From assembly GCA_025084515.1 (NCBI GenBank), contig JAJAGP010000957.1, positions 62,001 to 126,000 on the forward strand: a stretch of DNA of 64,000 nucleotides, in the 5' to 3' direction. Position 1 is the stretch's first letter. The number at the start of each line of letters is the position of its first letter. Source of the stretch: Ancistrus triradiatus. Taxonomy: Eukaryota; Chordata; Actinopteri; Siluriformes; Loricariidae. A program made the position numbers and the translations under genes. The notes under the pieces are model-generated. The model searched no databases. It was not told the DNA's origin and saw only the letters and a list, made by a program, of their open reading frames with translations. Positions 32,395-43,705 of this stretch are shown here, one piece after another.

Positions 32395-33900
32395 CAGTGG
32401 TGCTTGAAAGTTTGTGAACTTTAGAATTTTCTATATTTCTGCATAAATATGACTTAATATATCATCAAAGTTTCACACAAGTCCTAAAAGTAGATAAAAA
32501 GAACCCAGTTAAACAAATGAGACAAAAATATTATACTTGGTCATTTATTTATTGAGGAAAATGATCCAATATTACATTTTAGTGAGTGGCAAAAGTGTGT
32601 GAACCTCTAGGTTTCGTAGTTAATTTGAAGGTGAAATTAGAGTCAGGTGTTTTTAATCAATGGGATGACAACCACTTGTGAGTGGGCACCCTGTTTTATT
32701 AAAGAACAGGGATCTATCAAAGTCTGCTCCTCACAACACATTTGAGGAAATATATCATGGCGCGAACAAAGGGGATTTCTGAGGACCTCAGTAAAAGAGT
32801 TATTGATTCTCATCAGGCTGGAAAAGGTTACAAAACCATCTCTAAAGACTTCACCAATCCGCAGTCAGACAGATTGTGTACAAATCGAGGAAATCGAGAG
32901 TGTTTGACCAACAAAGATCACTCCAAGAGCAAGGCGTATAATAGTTGGCGAGGTCACAAAGGACCCCAGGGTAACTTCTAAGCAACTGAAGGCCTCTCTC
33001 ACATTCCCTAATGTTAATGTTCATGAGTCCACCATCAGAAGAACACTGACCAACAATAGTGTGCATGGCAGGGCTGCAAGGAGAAAACCACTGCTCTCCA
33101 AAAAGAACATTGCTGCTTGTCTGCAATTTGCTAAAGATCACGTGGACAAGCCAGAAGGCTATTGGAAGAATGTTTTGCGGACAGATTAGTTTAAACGAAA
33201 AGTGTTATGTTTGGAGAAAGGAAACACTGCATTCCAGCATAAGAACCTTATCCCATCTGTCAAACATGCTGGTGGGGGAATTATGGTTTGGGCCTGTGTT
33301 GCTGCATCTGGGGCAGGATGGCTTGCCCTCAGTGATGGGAACAATGCATCTTTTAATTATATCAGAGACTTCTAAAGAAAAAAATGTTCAGGACAATGTC
33401 TATGAAACTGAATTCAGGAGAAGGTGGGTCCATCATGCAGCACGACAACAAGCCAAAAGGCCATAAAAGTCGTTCTCCAAAAATGGTTTTAATTAAACAA
33501 AAATAAAGTTCATGGTTATGGAATGGCCAAGTCAAGTCTGGACCTTAATCCAAGTAAAATGTTGTGGCAGGGACCTGATGAAGCGAACATTTATGTGAGG
33601 AACCACCAACATCCCAGAGTGAAGCGGTTCTGTACGGCGGAATGGCCTAACTAAAATTCCTCCAAGCGGTGTTGCAGGACTGATCAAACAGTTACAGGAA
33701 ACGTTTAGTTGCGTTATTGCTGCACCAGGGAGGTCACACAGATACTGAAGCAAAGGTTCAATACTTTGCCACTCACTAATATGTAATATGGATCATTTCC
33801 TCAATAAATAAATGACAAGTATAATATTTTGTCTCATTGTTTAACTGAGTTCTCTTTATCTTCGTTTAGGACTTGGTGAAAATCTGGTGATGTTTTGGGT
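32395..33900 (+). mobile_element. Tc1 element (CAGTGGTGCTTGAAAG family), right end lost
   Basis: The left end reads CAGTGGTGCTTGAAAGTTTG after TA. The inner part of the right inverted repeat is recognisable to about 33900, but the outer bases are missing. From about 33170 onwards single-base losses are frequent. Confidence 0.9.
32757..33748 (+). pseudogene. Tc1-like transposase, nearly full span but frameshifted
   Basis: The ATG gives MARTKGISEDLSKRVIDSHQAGKGYKTISKDF, the helix-turn-helix region. A short deletion removes the second helix linker (HQSTV... to FKTI). Later blocks are VNVHESTIRRTLTNNSVHG, RRKPLLSKKNIAACLQFAKDH, HKNLIPSVKHAGGGIMVWA and near the end the family ending before TGA at 33746. 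The part with the first catalytic Asp is damaged: the codons for DETKIELFG are missing after FCGQ. Downstream of about 33350 most frames change every 20-60 bases through single-base indels. Confidence 0.87.
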
Positions 33901-34345
33901 CATATTATGGTCATATTTTATTACCTTTTGGAGTTAGTTTAGTTAAGGGTGGTTTGGACAGTAAACCAACAAGAAGTCAAGGTTCTAAAACAGCTTCTCT
34001 CAGGAACATTTGCAACCATTATCATTATTTAATGCGCTTATTCAAAAGTCACTGCTTTAAAGACAGCGCATGGTGGGGAGACACATCTTGCAAGGGTGGA
34101 TTATAGTTGAAGTACGGCGGAAAAGGGAGGGCCGAACGGCCGGTGGTGGATCAGATGTTTTACACCAACCTAAAAAGATCAGTGTTCTTGTTCTTTGTGA
34201 CACTGGCACAGATTTTCGTGAACGGATTATTGGCCAAATTTTTTTTGGAGGGTAACATGCAAGAAGTCTCAATGCCCCAAAATGTGTCAACCTAGGTAGC
34301 AAGCTTTAAAACTGGAACAAACGAGCATGGGTCATAGTGGTGATG
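33901..34345. other. No gene recognised
   Basis: A moderately GC-rich stretch (34060-34180) with short open frames on both strands and no recognisable motif. Confidence 0.4.
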
Positions 34346-34520
34346 CCATGGTCAGTATTTTAGCTGCTACTGATCAAAAGCTGACGGGTTTAACTCCTAG
34401 CTCCAATCCTAAACTCTGACAGTGTTTGGCCCTTGAGGAAAGCCCGTTAACCCTCCAGTCCAGAGGGGATGCCAAATCATGGCTAATCCTGCACTCTAAC
34501 TACAACTCGGTAACAAACTG
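34346..34520 (+). mobile_element. tRNA-derived SINE remnant
   Basis: GTCAGTATTTTAGCTGCTAC-like head and GACGGGTTTAACTCCTAGC resemble boxes A and B, and TTTGGCCCTTGAGGAAAGCC with CGTTAACCCTCCAG is typical of a fish SINE body. Confidence 0.65.
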
Positions 34521-36227
34521 TAGTGGGGTAACAAACTTGGTAACAAAATGTATATGCAGATAAGAATTTTTGTTCACTTTTGTTCACACTTTTTGTTCCT
34601 TTTCAATTCTCGGTGTTATACATGACTGTAATAAAAAAACATGACATAGAATGCATTATGAAATATGCATTTTGTTATTATGTGTTTGAAGGGGGTTGTT
34701 TTCACAGGGTAGCTTGACTCTGCCTGAGTCCTTTGGCCTACACTGTCCAGAGCAGTTATACTGATTTACAGGAAGTATTTCTCTATTAGGTCTTCTTTAT
34801 GCGTTCCTTCTGTTGTCCATGTGTAACATGTTGCTGGGGCAAAGGTGTCTCTGAAACACCACTTGATAAAATATCCCATTAACCCCCCACTGTGGATTGT
34901 GCTTATTGGGTTTCTCTCCAGGCGGCTCCATGGCGATTGCTTTATTATGTCTCTGACAATAAAATGCAATGCACAGGCAAACAATCATGTCAGGCATGTA
35001 GAGCTCTTAATTTGAGGAGACTGTCCTGTCATACCTGAATGCCTGGTTTATGTAATCATTTATCATCACACCTGGGACCATGTCTGTTCTAGACCCTGAT
35101 GTTTTGATTAAATGCCGTTAATAAACTGTATTAAACACCTCCTCATCTACAAGGGCTTAGAGCAAAATGGATGACCATCATTTGCAATTTACAAAATTCA
35201 AGTACCTAACTGCTACAGTGTCCTGATTGTATAACCACCACCAGCAAATGTTTTGAATATTGTTTTCTTTTCTCCCTAATCATGTTACATCAGCTTCATG
35301 ATTCATAATGTTAGTTATGATTTTCATTCATTTTTCATTTGGAGAGTTTTTTTTGTAAAATGTGTGAGTAGAAAATGGGTAGCTAGAAGCAACACTAATC
35401 TCCTTATAAAAGATTCTGGGAAAGATTGAGAATAGCTTCCCAAAGATTAAGAAGAGTTAACTGAGGGGCATCAGTGAAAATGTTTGGTATAAACAGTGAA
35501 TAGTCATAGAGTATGTTTTTATGAATAATCTATTCTCATTTCCCACGTTCATGATACTGCTCTGGTATGCTGCTTTTCCGTTTCTGTCCTTCATCTTAGG
35601 TTAAGCCAGCATTCAGTACCGAAATACCACGACATAGCTTAAATAAAGAAATGAAAATTCCAAGGCAACACACATTCAGCTAACTTTTGCTCAGACTAAC
35701 TAGTACTAATAAGAAATTAATATCTATGACTAACCAAATCAGTTCAAATTCATATCACTTTGGATTGTTCAACTTCGTGTATGCAGACAATTCTATATAC
35801 AATGTCTTCCTTCATGATAAAATATTGGATAGTTTTCTTAACAGCTTTCATTTCTCTTCTAAAAGAGTTAAACCCTCTCTGTCAACTGTGATAAAGTTCA
35901 CACTCAAAATTAAATCCAGTTTATTGTACTTTCGGATTACATATTGGACAAGTGGGTTTCAAAGCTTGTAGATGACAGATGAGTCTTAGGTGGCCTGTGC
36001 TGTAACTTGTTAAAGAAGTGAGTTCCAATAATCTCTTCCTAACCCTAATCTTGTTATGTTTGGGAAATGAAGTATTGCACAGCTTTAGCAAGTTGTAAGG
36101 GACCAAATACAGAGTACAAATCTTTTATCCTCTACTCAGACCACACTTCCTGCAGTGGCTTCACTAAAACAATGCCATATATCACTTTATGTTATCTAGT
36201 ATCACAGCAAGTTCACATTGGTCCATA
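34521..36227. other. No gene recognised; possible conserved non-coding stretch
   Basis: No gene is visible. The part 34760-35170 has mixed composition with words such as AACAATCATGTCAGGCATG and TAATCATTTATCATCACACC, which look like a cluster of homeodomain and Meis-like sites. This is a guess from appearance only. Confidence 0.35.
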
Positions 36228-36660
36228 CCCAGAGGAAAGAAATTCTCTAAATGAGATCTTAAGTTTGTCTCATTTACTTCTCCTAGACACAATTAAGACG
36301 TGTTTGAGATCAGTGTGAGATTTAAGCTTATTTCTCCTGTTTCTTAAATTCGTCTTAAGTTTGTCTCATCTCAGATTTGTCTCATCATGCAAAACATAAG
36401 AAACATTTGAGACCTCATAATTGGCTTTTTTCGGTCTCTTCTAACGAGTCAAAGTTCACCTTATTGTTGACTCATAACAAGAAATCCATAAGAAACAGCG
36501 AATTCCCAATTTTCTGAATATACCTTGATAAACTTATCTGTCATTACTGATACTCAAATCCATTTATTTTGAGAAAGTATCTAAATAAAATCACAAAGTC
36601 TAATATCATAGGGTATGTTAAAGTACACAAGTTTATTTTCTGAACAATTTACTTTACTTA

Positions 36661-38264
36661 CAGTGGTATGAAAAAGTTGGGCACCCTGATAATTTTCATG
36701 ATTTTTCTTTATTAAATCATTGGTTGTCCAGCTCAGCAATTTCACGGTTACATATATCATATAGCAGATGACACCGTATTTTGAGAAGTGAAGAAGTTTA
36801 TAGGTTTTACAGAAAGTGTGCAGTACTGTTCAAACAAAATTAGGCAGGTGCATTTAAATTTGGGCACCCTGTCATTTGAATACCTTTAAGCACTAATTAT
36901 TGGAACACAGAATTTGTTTTGTAAGCTCATTGACCTTGTTCTACCTACACAAGTGAATCCAACATATGGAAGTGTAAGGTGGCCCAATTGAAGTTAGTTT
37001 TTCTCCTCTGTGATCTTCTCTGAAGAGTGGCAACATGGGAGCCTCCAAAACAATCTCAAATGGCCTGAAAACAAAGAGTTGTTCAAATCATGTTCAGGGG
37101 AAAGGGAAGAAAAGGCTCTCTTAGAGATCCCTTCAGCTGTCAGTTTCCACTGTGAGGAACATAGTGAGGGCATGGAAGACCACAGGCAACAGGTCTTCTA
37201 GTAAGGAAATCCGAAGTGGAGACCAAGAAAAAATCTCAGATAGGAGAGGAGAAGGATGGTGAGAACGTCATAGTCAAGCCACAGACCACCTCCAAAGACC
37301 TACAACCTCCATCTTGCTGCAGATGGTGTCATGTTCATCGCTCAAACTACCCACAGCGCACTTGCAAAAAAGGAGAGGCTGTATGGAGCGTAGAGAGTTA
37401 ATGCAGAAGAAGAAGCCTTTTTGCAGGGACACGCCACAACAGAGTCACTTGAGGGGTGTGCTTTACCGCACATTTTGGGACAATCCAGGCTTCATTTTGG
37501 CATAAAGTGCTGTTGTATGAGAACTAAAATTGATTATTTGGGACATAACAAGGAGCGGAAAAAGAAACAGCATTCCCAAGACAAAACACTTGCTACCCAA
37601 AGTTAAATTTGGTGGCGGTTCCATCATGCTGTGGACTGTGTGGGCCAATGCAGGTACTTGGAATCTGTTCAAGTTGAGGGTCGCATGGATTCCAGTTAAT
37701 ATATCCAGATTCTTGAGAAAAAACAATGTTCAAGAATCAGTGACCCCCAACAAAGTTGCACCGAGGCCAACGAACCCCAAACCCTGATTCAAAATCTACT
37801 AAGGCATCATGCAGCAGAGGAACCAGTACAAGTTTCTGGAATGGCCATCAGTCCCCAGACATGAATATTACTGAAAATGTGGGCTGTCCACTCAGAAACC
37901 ATCCAACTGACTGAACTGGAGATGTTTCTAAAGAAGAATGGTCCAAAGCACCTTCAACCAGAATCAAGACTGGAAGGGTAGGAAGCGTTTTTATCGGCTA
38001 TTATTCTACAAAAGGAGGATCTACTAAATTATTGATTGTAATCATTTTTCTGTGGGGGGTGCCCACTTATGCACTGCATAATTTTGTTTGAATAATTATG
38101 CACCACTTTATGTAAATCCTATAACTTTCATTCACTTCTCAAATTTCACTGTGTTCATCTGCTTATGATATATTTAACTCAAGTGCCTGATCTGAAACAA
38201 CCAATGATTTATAAACTAAAATCATGAAAATTATCAGGGGTGCCCAAACTTTTTCATACCACTG
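36661..38264 (+). mobile_element. Tc1 element (CAGTGGTATGAAAAAG family), TA-flanked
   Basis: The left end CAGTGGTATGAAAAAGTTGG and the right end CTTTTTCATACCACTG are complementary, with TA outside both. A second copy of the family lies at 49.0-50.6 kb. This copy differs from it mainly by many single-base indels. Confidence 0.93.
37035..38035 (+). pseudogene. Tc1-like transposase with dense single-base indels
   Basis: The start is the ATG of MGASKTISNGLKTK in the family leader and the stop is at the family ending GGSTKY (TGA at 38033). Blocks readable in changing frames include VSTVRNIVR-like SFHCEEHSEGMEDHRQ (shifted), VIVKPQTTSKDLQ, HRSTIQRTL-like, and LPKVKFGGGSIMLWTVWANAGTWNL. The segment with the second catalytic Asp is deleted between KVAPR and NDPKP, and the Asp-to-Glu block shows WPS then SPDMNITENVG with Glu replaced. 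Frames change about every 30 bases, more often than in the sister copy, so part of the damage may be sequencing error. Confidence 0.85.
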
Positions 38265-39599
38265 TACAGGTGGAGATAAGCCAACAATAAAAGTATCCCC
38301 CCCCCCCAAAGAAAAAACTAAAAAAAACTAAATTACCAATTTCAAATATTGCTTCCATGTTCTATTCAGAGCCCATCTATTCTGTTGCTCGTCATGCTTG
38401 TGTTCTTAAGTCTATTACAAAACGTTCAAGAAATTTACATGTTAAACTGTCACTGTGTTCCCTGACCAGTATGATGGACTTAAAGAAAATAGAATTTTAA
38501 ATTCTTCAATCGTGACTCAATCTCAAATTCACATCATTCTCTCGCATTACTTATTCACACAAAGCAACTCATTATACTGCATATATGAAAATCAACAATC
38601 CATCCAACAGTAAGCTCTGATCATGCCTAAATTAATTTAATTTGTGACATACAAAACTACAACCAGGCCAAGTGGTGATTTAATACATCATCCCATCAAG
38701 ACAAAAATTCAGATGCAAAAAGACAAAGAATTCCCCCATTAATTAAAAAAAAAATCATCAAGAGGACACGCATTACTCAATCAAAATGTTCAAAATGGGA
38801 CTTTTCAGTAATGTACACAGTACGTAACCAACAAAAACGGACGGACTACTTTCACTCGTTCTGGACTGCAGACTAGTCACAAATTCTGGGAAAAGTAACT
38901 TCAAACGATCTCTGTGTCTGGGAGCAGCGTTCCTATGTCAACCTCCGTATTGTCTATTTAGGAACATCTCAGTGGTAGAATCACTCAATACGAAAAAAAG
39001 CACAATTCCATACTTATTATGTTAAGTTGTAGCAGCAGCAACAACAACAACAAAAAAAACTCCTAAATTGGAATTAGATAAAAAAAATTACCTTAACACA
39101 AAATGGATCAAATTATTAAAAGAGCAACCTAGCCTCAGCTGCAACCGGAAAATAAAATTAGCCACTTTAATCCTAGTCTTCTCAATAAATGAGTGAATTT
39201 TGTAGGTAGTGGCCCTAAATGTAATTAAAAAGCAACTTGCCACTCTCTTCAAATGCAAATTGTTACAAAAATGTACATTATGATTTTTTCTCTCACTGTA
39301 TCTGTATATTGTTTGTAGGTATAAATGTAAGCATTTATAATTTAACTGTCACTCGGTTTATATTTAATAAATTCAACGTATTGACTTATTTGAGTAAGGA
39401 GGAGGATACACAGTATCAGTGTGCAGTGCTGGGAATCATTATATTGCTTATACCTGAGGCTATTGGTCTTGCATATACTTGTCGTCACAATTATTTTGTC
39501 TAAGGCTGTTATTTTGAAATAAAAATAAAATTATTCTATATGTAGCACAAAATGTGAAGCATAGTTCAAAACGGCTTAAAATATTAAAGTCCACAACTG
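38265..39599. other. No gene recognised
   Basis: Inside the candidate 8.8-kb element. AT-rich, with a C run at 38300-38310, (CAG)n/(CAA)n at 39030-39050, and no readable protein. An 88-codon frame at 39237-39503 has mostly hydrophobic content and no motif. Confidence 0.45.
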
Positions 39600-39980
39600 C
39601 ACACTTTAAACCTTAAAGACAGCACGTAGCGTCTGACCGCGACCCCTCCGTTCGGCTATTGGTCAGAAACCCAAGCTCATTAGCATACTGTGGTAAACAA
39701 AACCCAAAAACATGGCGGATACTGATGCGGCTTGTAAGGGAAAGCGGGTTTCTTACTTATGGTAATTAAATACTTCATAAAACTCGCCTAACTGGATTGG
39801 TAACATTATGTGTAAAATTGTACATAGTTACGATAAAGGACTTAACTTTCGGTTTAACTTCTTAAAAGTTTTCGCGCGCGTTTTTGAACGACAGCGGCGC
39901 GAGACTTAGCAACGGGTCCGGTGATGAGTCAACAGAAGCGAGGTTAACTGCTGCCACGCAGGTATCCTCACGGCCACGCG
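39600..39980 (+). promoter_or_regulatory. CpG-rich promoter-like island with CCAAT box
   Basis: This stretch is rich in CpG (GACCGCGACC, TTCGCGCGCG, GCGGCGCGAG) in an otherwise AT-rich, CpG-poor region. An inverted CCAAT box (ATTGG at 39658-39662) lies about 50 bases before an ATG in good context. It has the look of a housekeeping-type vertebrate promoter. It could drive the gene of the candidate transposon, or be a relic of a host gene. Confidence 0.5.
39712..39761 (+). other. Possible first coding exon
   Basis: ATGGCGGATACTGATGCGGC opens a frame reading MADTDAACKGKRVSYL, rich in charged residues, then meets TTATG|GTAATT, a fair splice donor, just before an in-frame stop. The start context (AAACATGG) is strong. 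I do not recognise the protein. Possible downstream exons with acceptor-like sites lie near 40060 and 40266 (TTTTGCAG), but joining them in frame does not give a convincing protein. Indel errors in this region may be hiding it. Confidence 0.3.
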
Positions 39981-40602
39981 TTATCGTAGTTTGGTAAAGT
40001 ATGTTTGAGTGTATCGTATTTTAACATTTTAATTCGTTGTGTGGTAATAAAAACTTTTATTGTAGTTTTCAGACCGAATGCTATGCTCGTTTCTGTGGTA
40101 GATAAATGTAGTCAGAGTTTGCTTTGCCCATTAACTTGGATTGTAGAGCAGCTCCAAAAGAGGAAAACGTTAAGTCCGCAAATGTCGTTACATTTACATA
40201 TGTATTTTTACCTGTACTGAAAGGTAGCACTGATTGCCCATTTGTGTTTTTATTATTATTTTGCAGGGTGGTAACGTTAGCAGCGAAATTCCCCGCGGGA
40301 CCTAAGCTAATCTTGACAGCCTTTAAGGTGATATTATTAGCTAGTCTATCATGACCAAAAACATGTGATAAAATTAAACTGTATTTTTTTTTTTTCAGTT
40401 AATAGTCTATGGAATAAAAGTGTGGATGAGCTTGACGTTTTCTGCACTTTCATGAAATGCTTCTTTTTGTCCTGTTTGAAGGATTGGCACGAAAACATTT
40501 TCATGAATTGTTTTTCTGTTTTCTGTTGAGAATGGACTGGAGACATACATAAAACATCACTTCATATTATGATTAATAGACCTATTAGCTGTTTGCACAT
40601 AG

Positions 40603-41744
40603 TCTGTACTGTGCTAAGGCTTTAGACCAGTGTGGAAAAAGCTGCAGAGTAATAATGCTTTCAAAATGGAAGGTGATTAGTAGTTATGTTTTGTCAGTTA
40701 ACAAACATGCAAATGAATGAACAAAAGAGAAAGCTAAATCCCAATCAGTATTGGTGACCCACACTTTTGCCTTCAGTTCTTCTAAGTACACTCGAACACA
40801 GTTTTGAAGGAAACTTGGCAGGAGGTGTTCCAGACATCCTATAGAACTAACCACAGATCTTCTGTGGATGTAGGGCTTGCTCAGATCATTCGGTTTCTCT
40901 TCGTGTAATCCCAGACAGATTGATGATGATGGTGAGATCAGAGCTCCGCATGTGTCCCATTCCTCACTTTCAGGACTCCTTGTTCTTCTTTACACTGAAG
41001 ATAGTTCTTGGGATATGGCGTGTAAGCCACACAATTTTCTTCCATGAAGACCCACTTTGACCAGAACTTCTCAGAACAGTCAAATAGGTGTATGTCAGTG
41101 CCCCACTAGGTTCTCAACTTCTGCTGAGGCCCATCTGTGGAAATCTTTCGGTTTTTATGGAAGAGTAAGTAAGTAAGTACGCATTGAGGGTGCCTGGACA
41201 AACGCATCTACGGGTCTCAGCATTGCCCAATTTTTTTTGTACTTTTTCAATGAGCTTAACCTAAGTCGTCTACTTGAAATTCCTTTCCTGGGAGAGACCT
41301 TGCTGATGCAGTTACCTACCTTGTTTGTTTACTGTGCTCAGACTTGCCATGGTTGTATGTCCGGTGCACAAAACGTTTTCCACAACCTTACCTTGTAGGC
41401 AGAGTTTTGGATGTTTCCTAACCCAGTTTTATGCCTTCTACACAGCTGCTTTTTCACTAATGGTTGGTGCAAAGATAATTATCACCGGTTTGGGTATAAT
41501 GGTAATCATACACCTGACTTATAATCCTACAAAATCCCGACTGTTGCGAGAAGTACCAAGAAGACTTGATGTTTGTTTTGAAGGCATAGGGTGGGTCCAC
41601 CGAGTATTGGTTTGATTATTCAGAGTTCTCTTGTTCATCACTTTGGATTTACGGACACAAATGAACCTATACTACTGCGATTGTAAGACCGTTCGTACTT
41701 GTAGCATTTTATTTCACACCTGCCTAATATTTAGCATAGTACTG
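40603..41744 (-). mobile_element. Deleted Tc1-like element
   Basis: The right end reads TTTCACACCTGCCTAATATT to GTACTG followed by TA, and the left end has CTGTACTGTGCTAAGGCTTT with AAGCTGCAGAGTAATAATGC, both matching a well-known teleost family with the CAGTACTGTGCAAAAG terminus. About 500 bases of the interior are missing. Confidence 0.87.
40745..41350 (-). pseudogene. Internally deleted Tc1-like transposase
   Basis: The start at 41350 (MASLSTVNKQ-like, shifted early) follows the family leader. Readable pieces are the N-terminal helix-turn-helix zone with QQGLSQERN-like wording, LVENLVGH-like sequence, and the final third around DLIIIINLSGITRRETE with LWLVL.DVWNTSCQVSFKTVFECT. Compared with the family, the first catalytic Asp region and the core with the second Asp are deleted. 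The remainder is broken by single-base indels. The family is recognised mainly from nucleotide phrases such as CTAACCACAGATCTTCTGTG and TCCTTGTTCTTCTTTACACT. Confidence 0.8.
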
Positions 41745-41966
41745 TACATAAATTGTTTGATTATTTTCAAAAAATTCTAAAATCAAAGTTAGTTATTACA
41801 AAAGGATATATATATATAGATATAATATATATATATTATATAGAGATAGATATATTATTACACATTATTTGGTCTGAATGTTATTTCTAGAAGGTGAGTC
41901 GAGTCCGGTGATACTTCCAGAATAAATGCGTATAAAATATTAAATCAATCGTTTTTGTCTGTGTAG
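41745..41966. other. TA-rich spacer
   Basis: A degenerate TATA/TAGA-rich run at about 41808-41855, otherwise featureless. It ends in TTTTTGTCTGTGTAG, a splice-acceptor-like tract. Confidence 0.5.
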
Positions 41967-42134
41967 ATTATGTTTTGTGATTTTCCAAACTTGTCAAGAT
42001 GAATGTGGTTGAGGTGGGGAATTTGAAAAAGGCCTTTCATTAACAAAAGTCGTCTCACGCCAAGAATGACCATCGAGGGACACCGGGTGAAAACAGAGGA
42101 CATTGCCAGCCTCCTTCCCAAAATGATGAAATGA
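41967..42134 (+). other. Coding-like segment after an acceptor-like site
   Basis: After the pyrimidine-rich TTTTTGTCTGTGTAG, two adjoining frames read KLVKMNVVEVGNLKKAFH and then NKSRLTPRMTIEGHRV followed by KTEDIASLLPKMMK and a stop (TGA at 42132). Joined by one base change they would form a credible protein end of about 50 residues. I recognise no family. It lies in the candidate 8.8-kb element on the same strand as the promoter-like island and the AATAAA. Confidence 0.25.
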
Positions 42135-42299
42135 CTCCAGGTTAAAAAAAAAAAAAAATCTTTGGCTGTTTGAACACAGCTGTATGGGACTCTGGAATCT
42201 GAAACCTGAATGAACACCACACACAGACATTGGTTTGTTTAAGGGGGAAAATGTAAAAAAAAAAAATTTGATAAATTACATTGGTGTTATTTTTGTGTG

Positions 42300-43705
42300 T
42301 TAACGTTTGTGAAAATCTTTTATGGAATGTCTATATGTCTGCCATAAATATGGACCAAAACATATCAGATGTTCACACAAGGTCCTAAAGTAGATAAAGA
42401 GAACCCCAGTTAAACGCGACAAAAATATTATACTTGGTCATTTATTTATTGAGGAAGAAAATGATCCAATATTACATATTAGTGAGTGGAAAAAGTTGCA
42501 TGTAACCTTGCTTTCAGTAACTTTCGAACAACTTCAACTCTGGGAGGTTGGGGGTTACTTAACATTAGATGCTCACTTCAAAGCCTTCCCCAAACCATTA
42601 CAAGATTAAAGGTCGGGACCTTCTTTGATAGAACGGCTTGTGGCTGAGGGTCGTTGTCTTGCTACATTGACCCACATTCTTTGAGATTCAGTTCATGGAG
42701 AATGTCCTGACATTTTCCTTTAGCATTTCTGATATTAATCTAAAATTCATTGTTTATCAATCATGATGCCAAGCGTCCTGCACAGATGCAGAAAAAACAG
42801 ACGCAAAACCATGATACTAAACACCAGCATGTTGACAAGTATGGGAAAGGTTCTTATGCGGAAATGAGTGTTTCCTTTCTCCAAAAACAACACTTTTCTT
42901 TTAAACCAGAAGGTTCTATTTTTGTCCTTCATCCGTCCATAAAAATTCTTTCCAATGGCCGTCTGGCTCGCACACGTGATTCTTTAGCAAACTGACAGCG
43001 AGCAGCAATGTTCTTTTTGGGAACAGTGGCTTCTTCCTTGGCACCTGCCATGCACACATTGGGTTCAGTGTTTTGATGGGGGACTCAATGAACATTAACC
43101 TTAGCCAAGTGAGAGAGCCTTCAGTGAATTAGAAGTTTCTTTGGGGTCCTTTTGACCTTGCAACATTACACACCTTGCTCTTTGAGTGATTTTTGTGGTC
43201 GCCTCCTGGGGAGGGTAAACAAGGTCTGAAATTTCCTCATTTGTACACATCTGTCGACTGTGGATTGGGGAGTCCAAACTTTCGGCAGATGGTTTTGTAA
43301 CCTTTTCCAGCCTGGGTGAGCATCAAAAGACGCTTTTTCTGAGGGTCCTCAGAAATTCTCCTTTGTTCATGCCATTGATACAAACTTCCACAAACGTTGT
43401 GTTGTGAAAGAGCAGATTGATAGATCCCTGTTCTTTAAATATAAACAGGTGCCCACTCACACCTGATTGTCATCCCTTAACTGAAAAACACCTGACTTAA
43501 TGTCCCTTCCAATTAACTGCTAATCCTAGAGGTTCACATACTTTTGCCCTCACTACATGTAATATTGGATCATTTTTCTCAAGTGTTTAAATAAATGATT
43601 CCAAGTATAATATTTTGTTTCTCAGTTGTTTAACTGGGTTTCTCTTTATTATACTGTTTAGGACTTGTGTGTGAAAATCTGGATGACGTTTAGATGTGTT
43701 GGATG
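42300..43705 (-). mobile_element. Tc1 element (CAGTGGTGCTTGAAAG family) with eroded ends
   Basis: Inner parts of both inverted repeats are present (AATGATCCAATATTACATAT on the left, its counterpart near 43560), but the outer 10-20 bases at each side are altered. Many single-base gains and losses distinguish it from the copy at 54.2-55.6 kb. Confidence 0.88.
42514..43375 (-). pseudogene. Tc1-like transposase with dense indels
   Basis: The span runs from the family start near 43375 to the stop position TCA at 42514. Nucleotide phrases of all main regions are visible on the plus strand as complements: the helix-turn-helix (CAACCTTTTCCAGCCTGG-like, shifted), CACTCAATGAACATTAACCT for the HESTI block, CACTTTTCTTTTAAACCAGA for the LFGLKEK block next to the first catalytic Asp, and GGGTCGTTGTCTTGCTACAT for the QQDNDP block with the second Asp. 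The Glu region is largely deleted. No frame stays open for more than about 60 codons. Confidence 0.85.
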
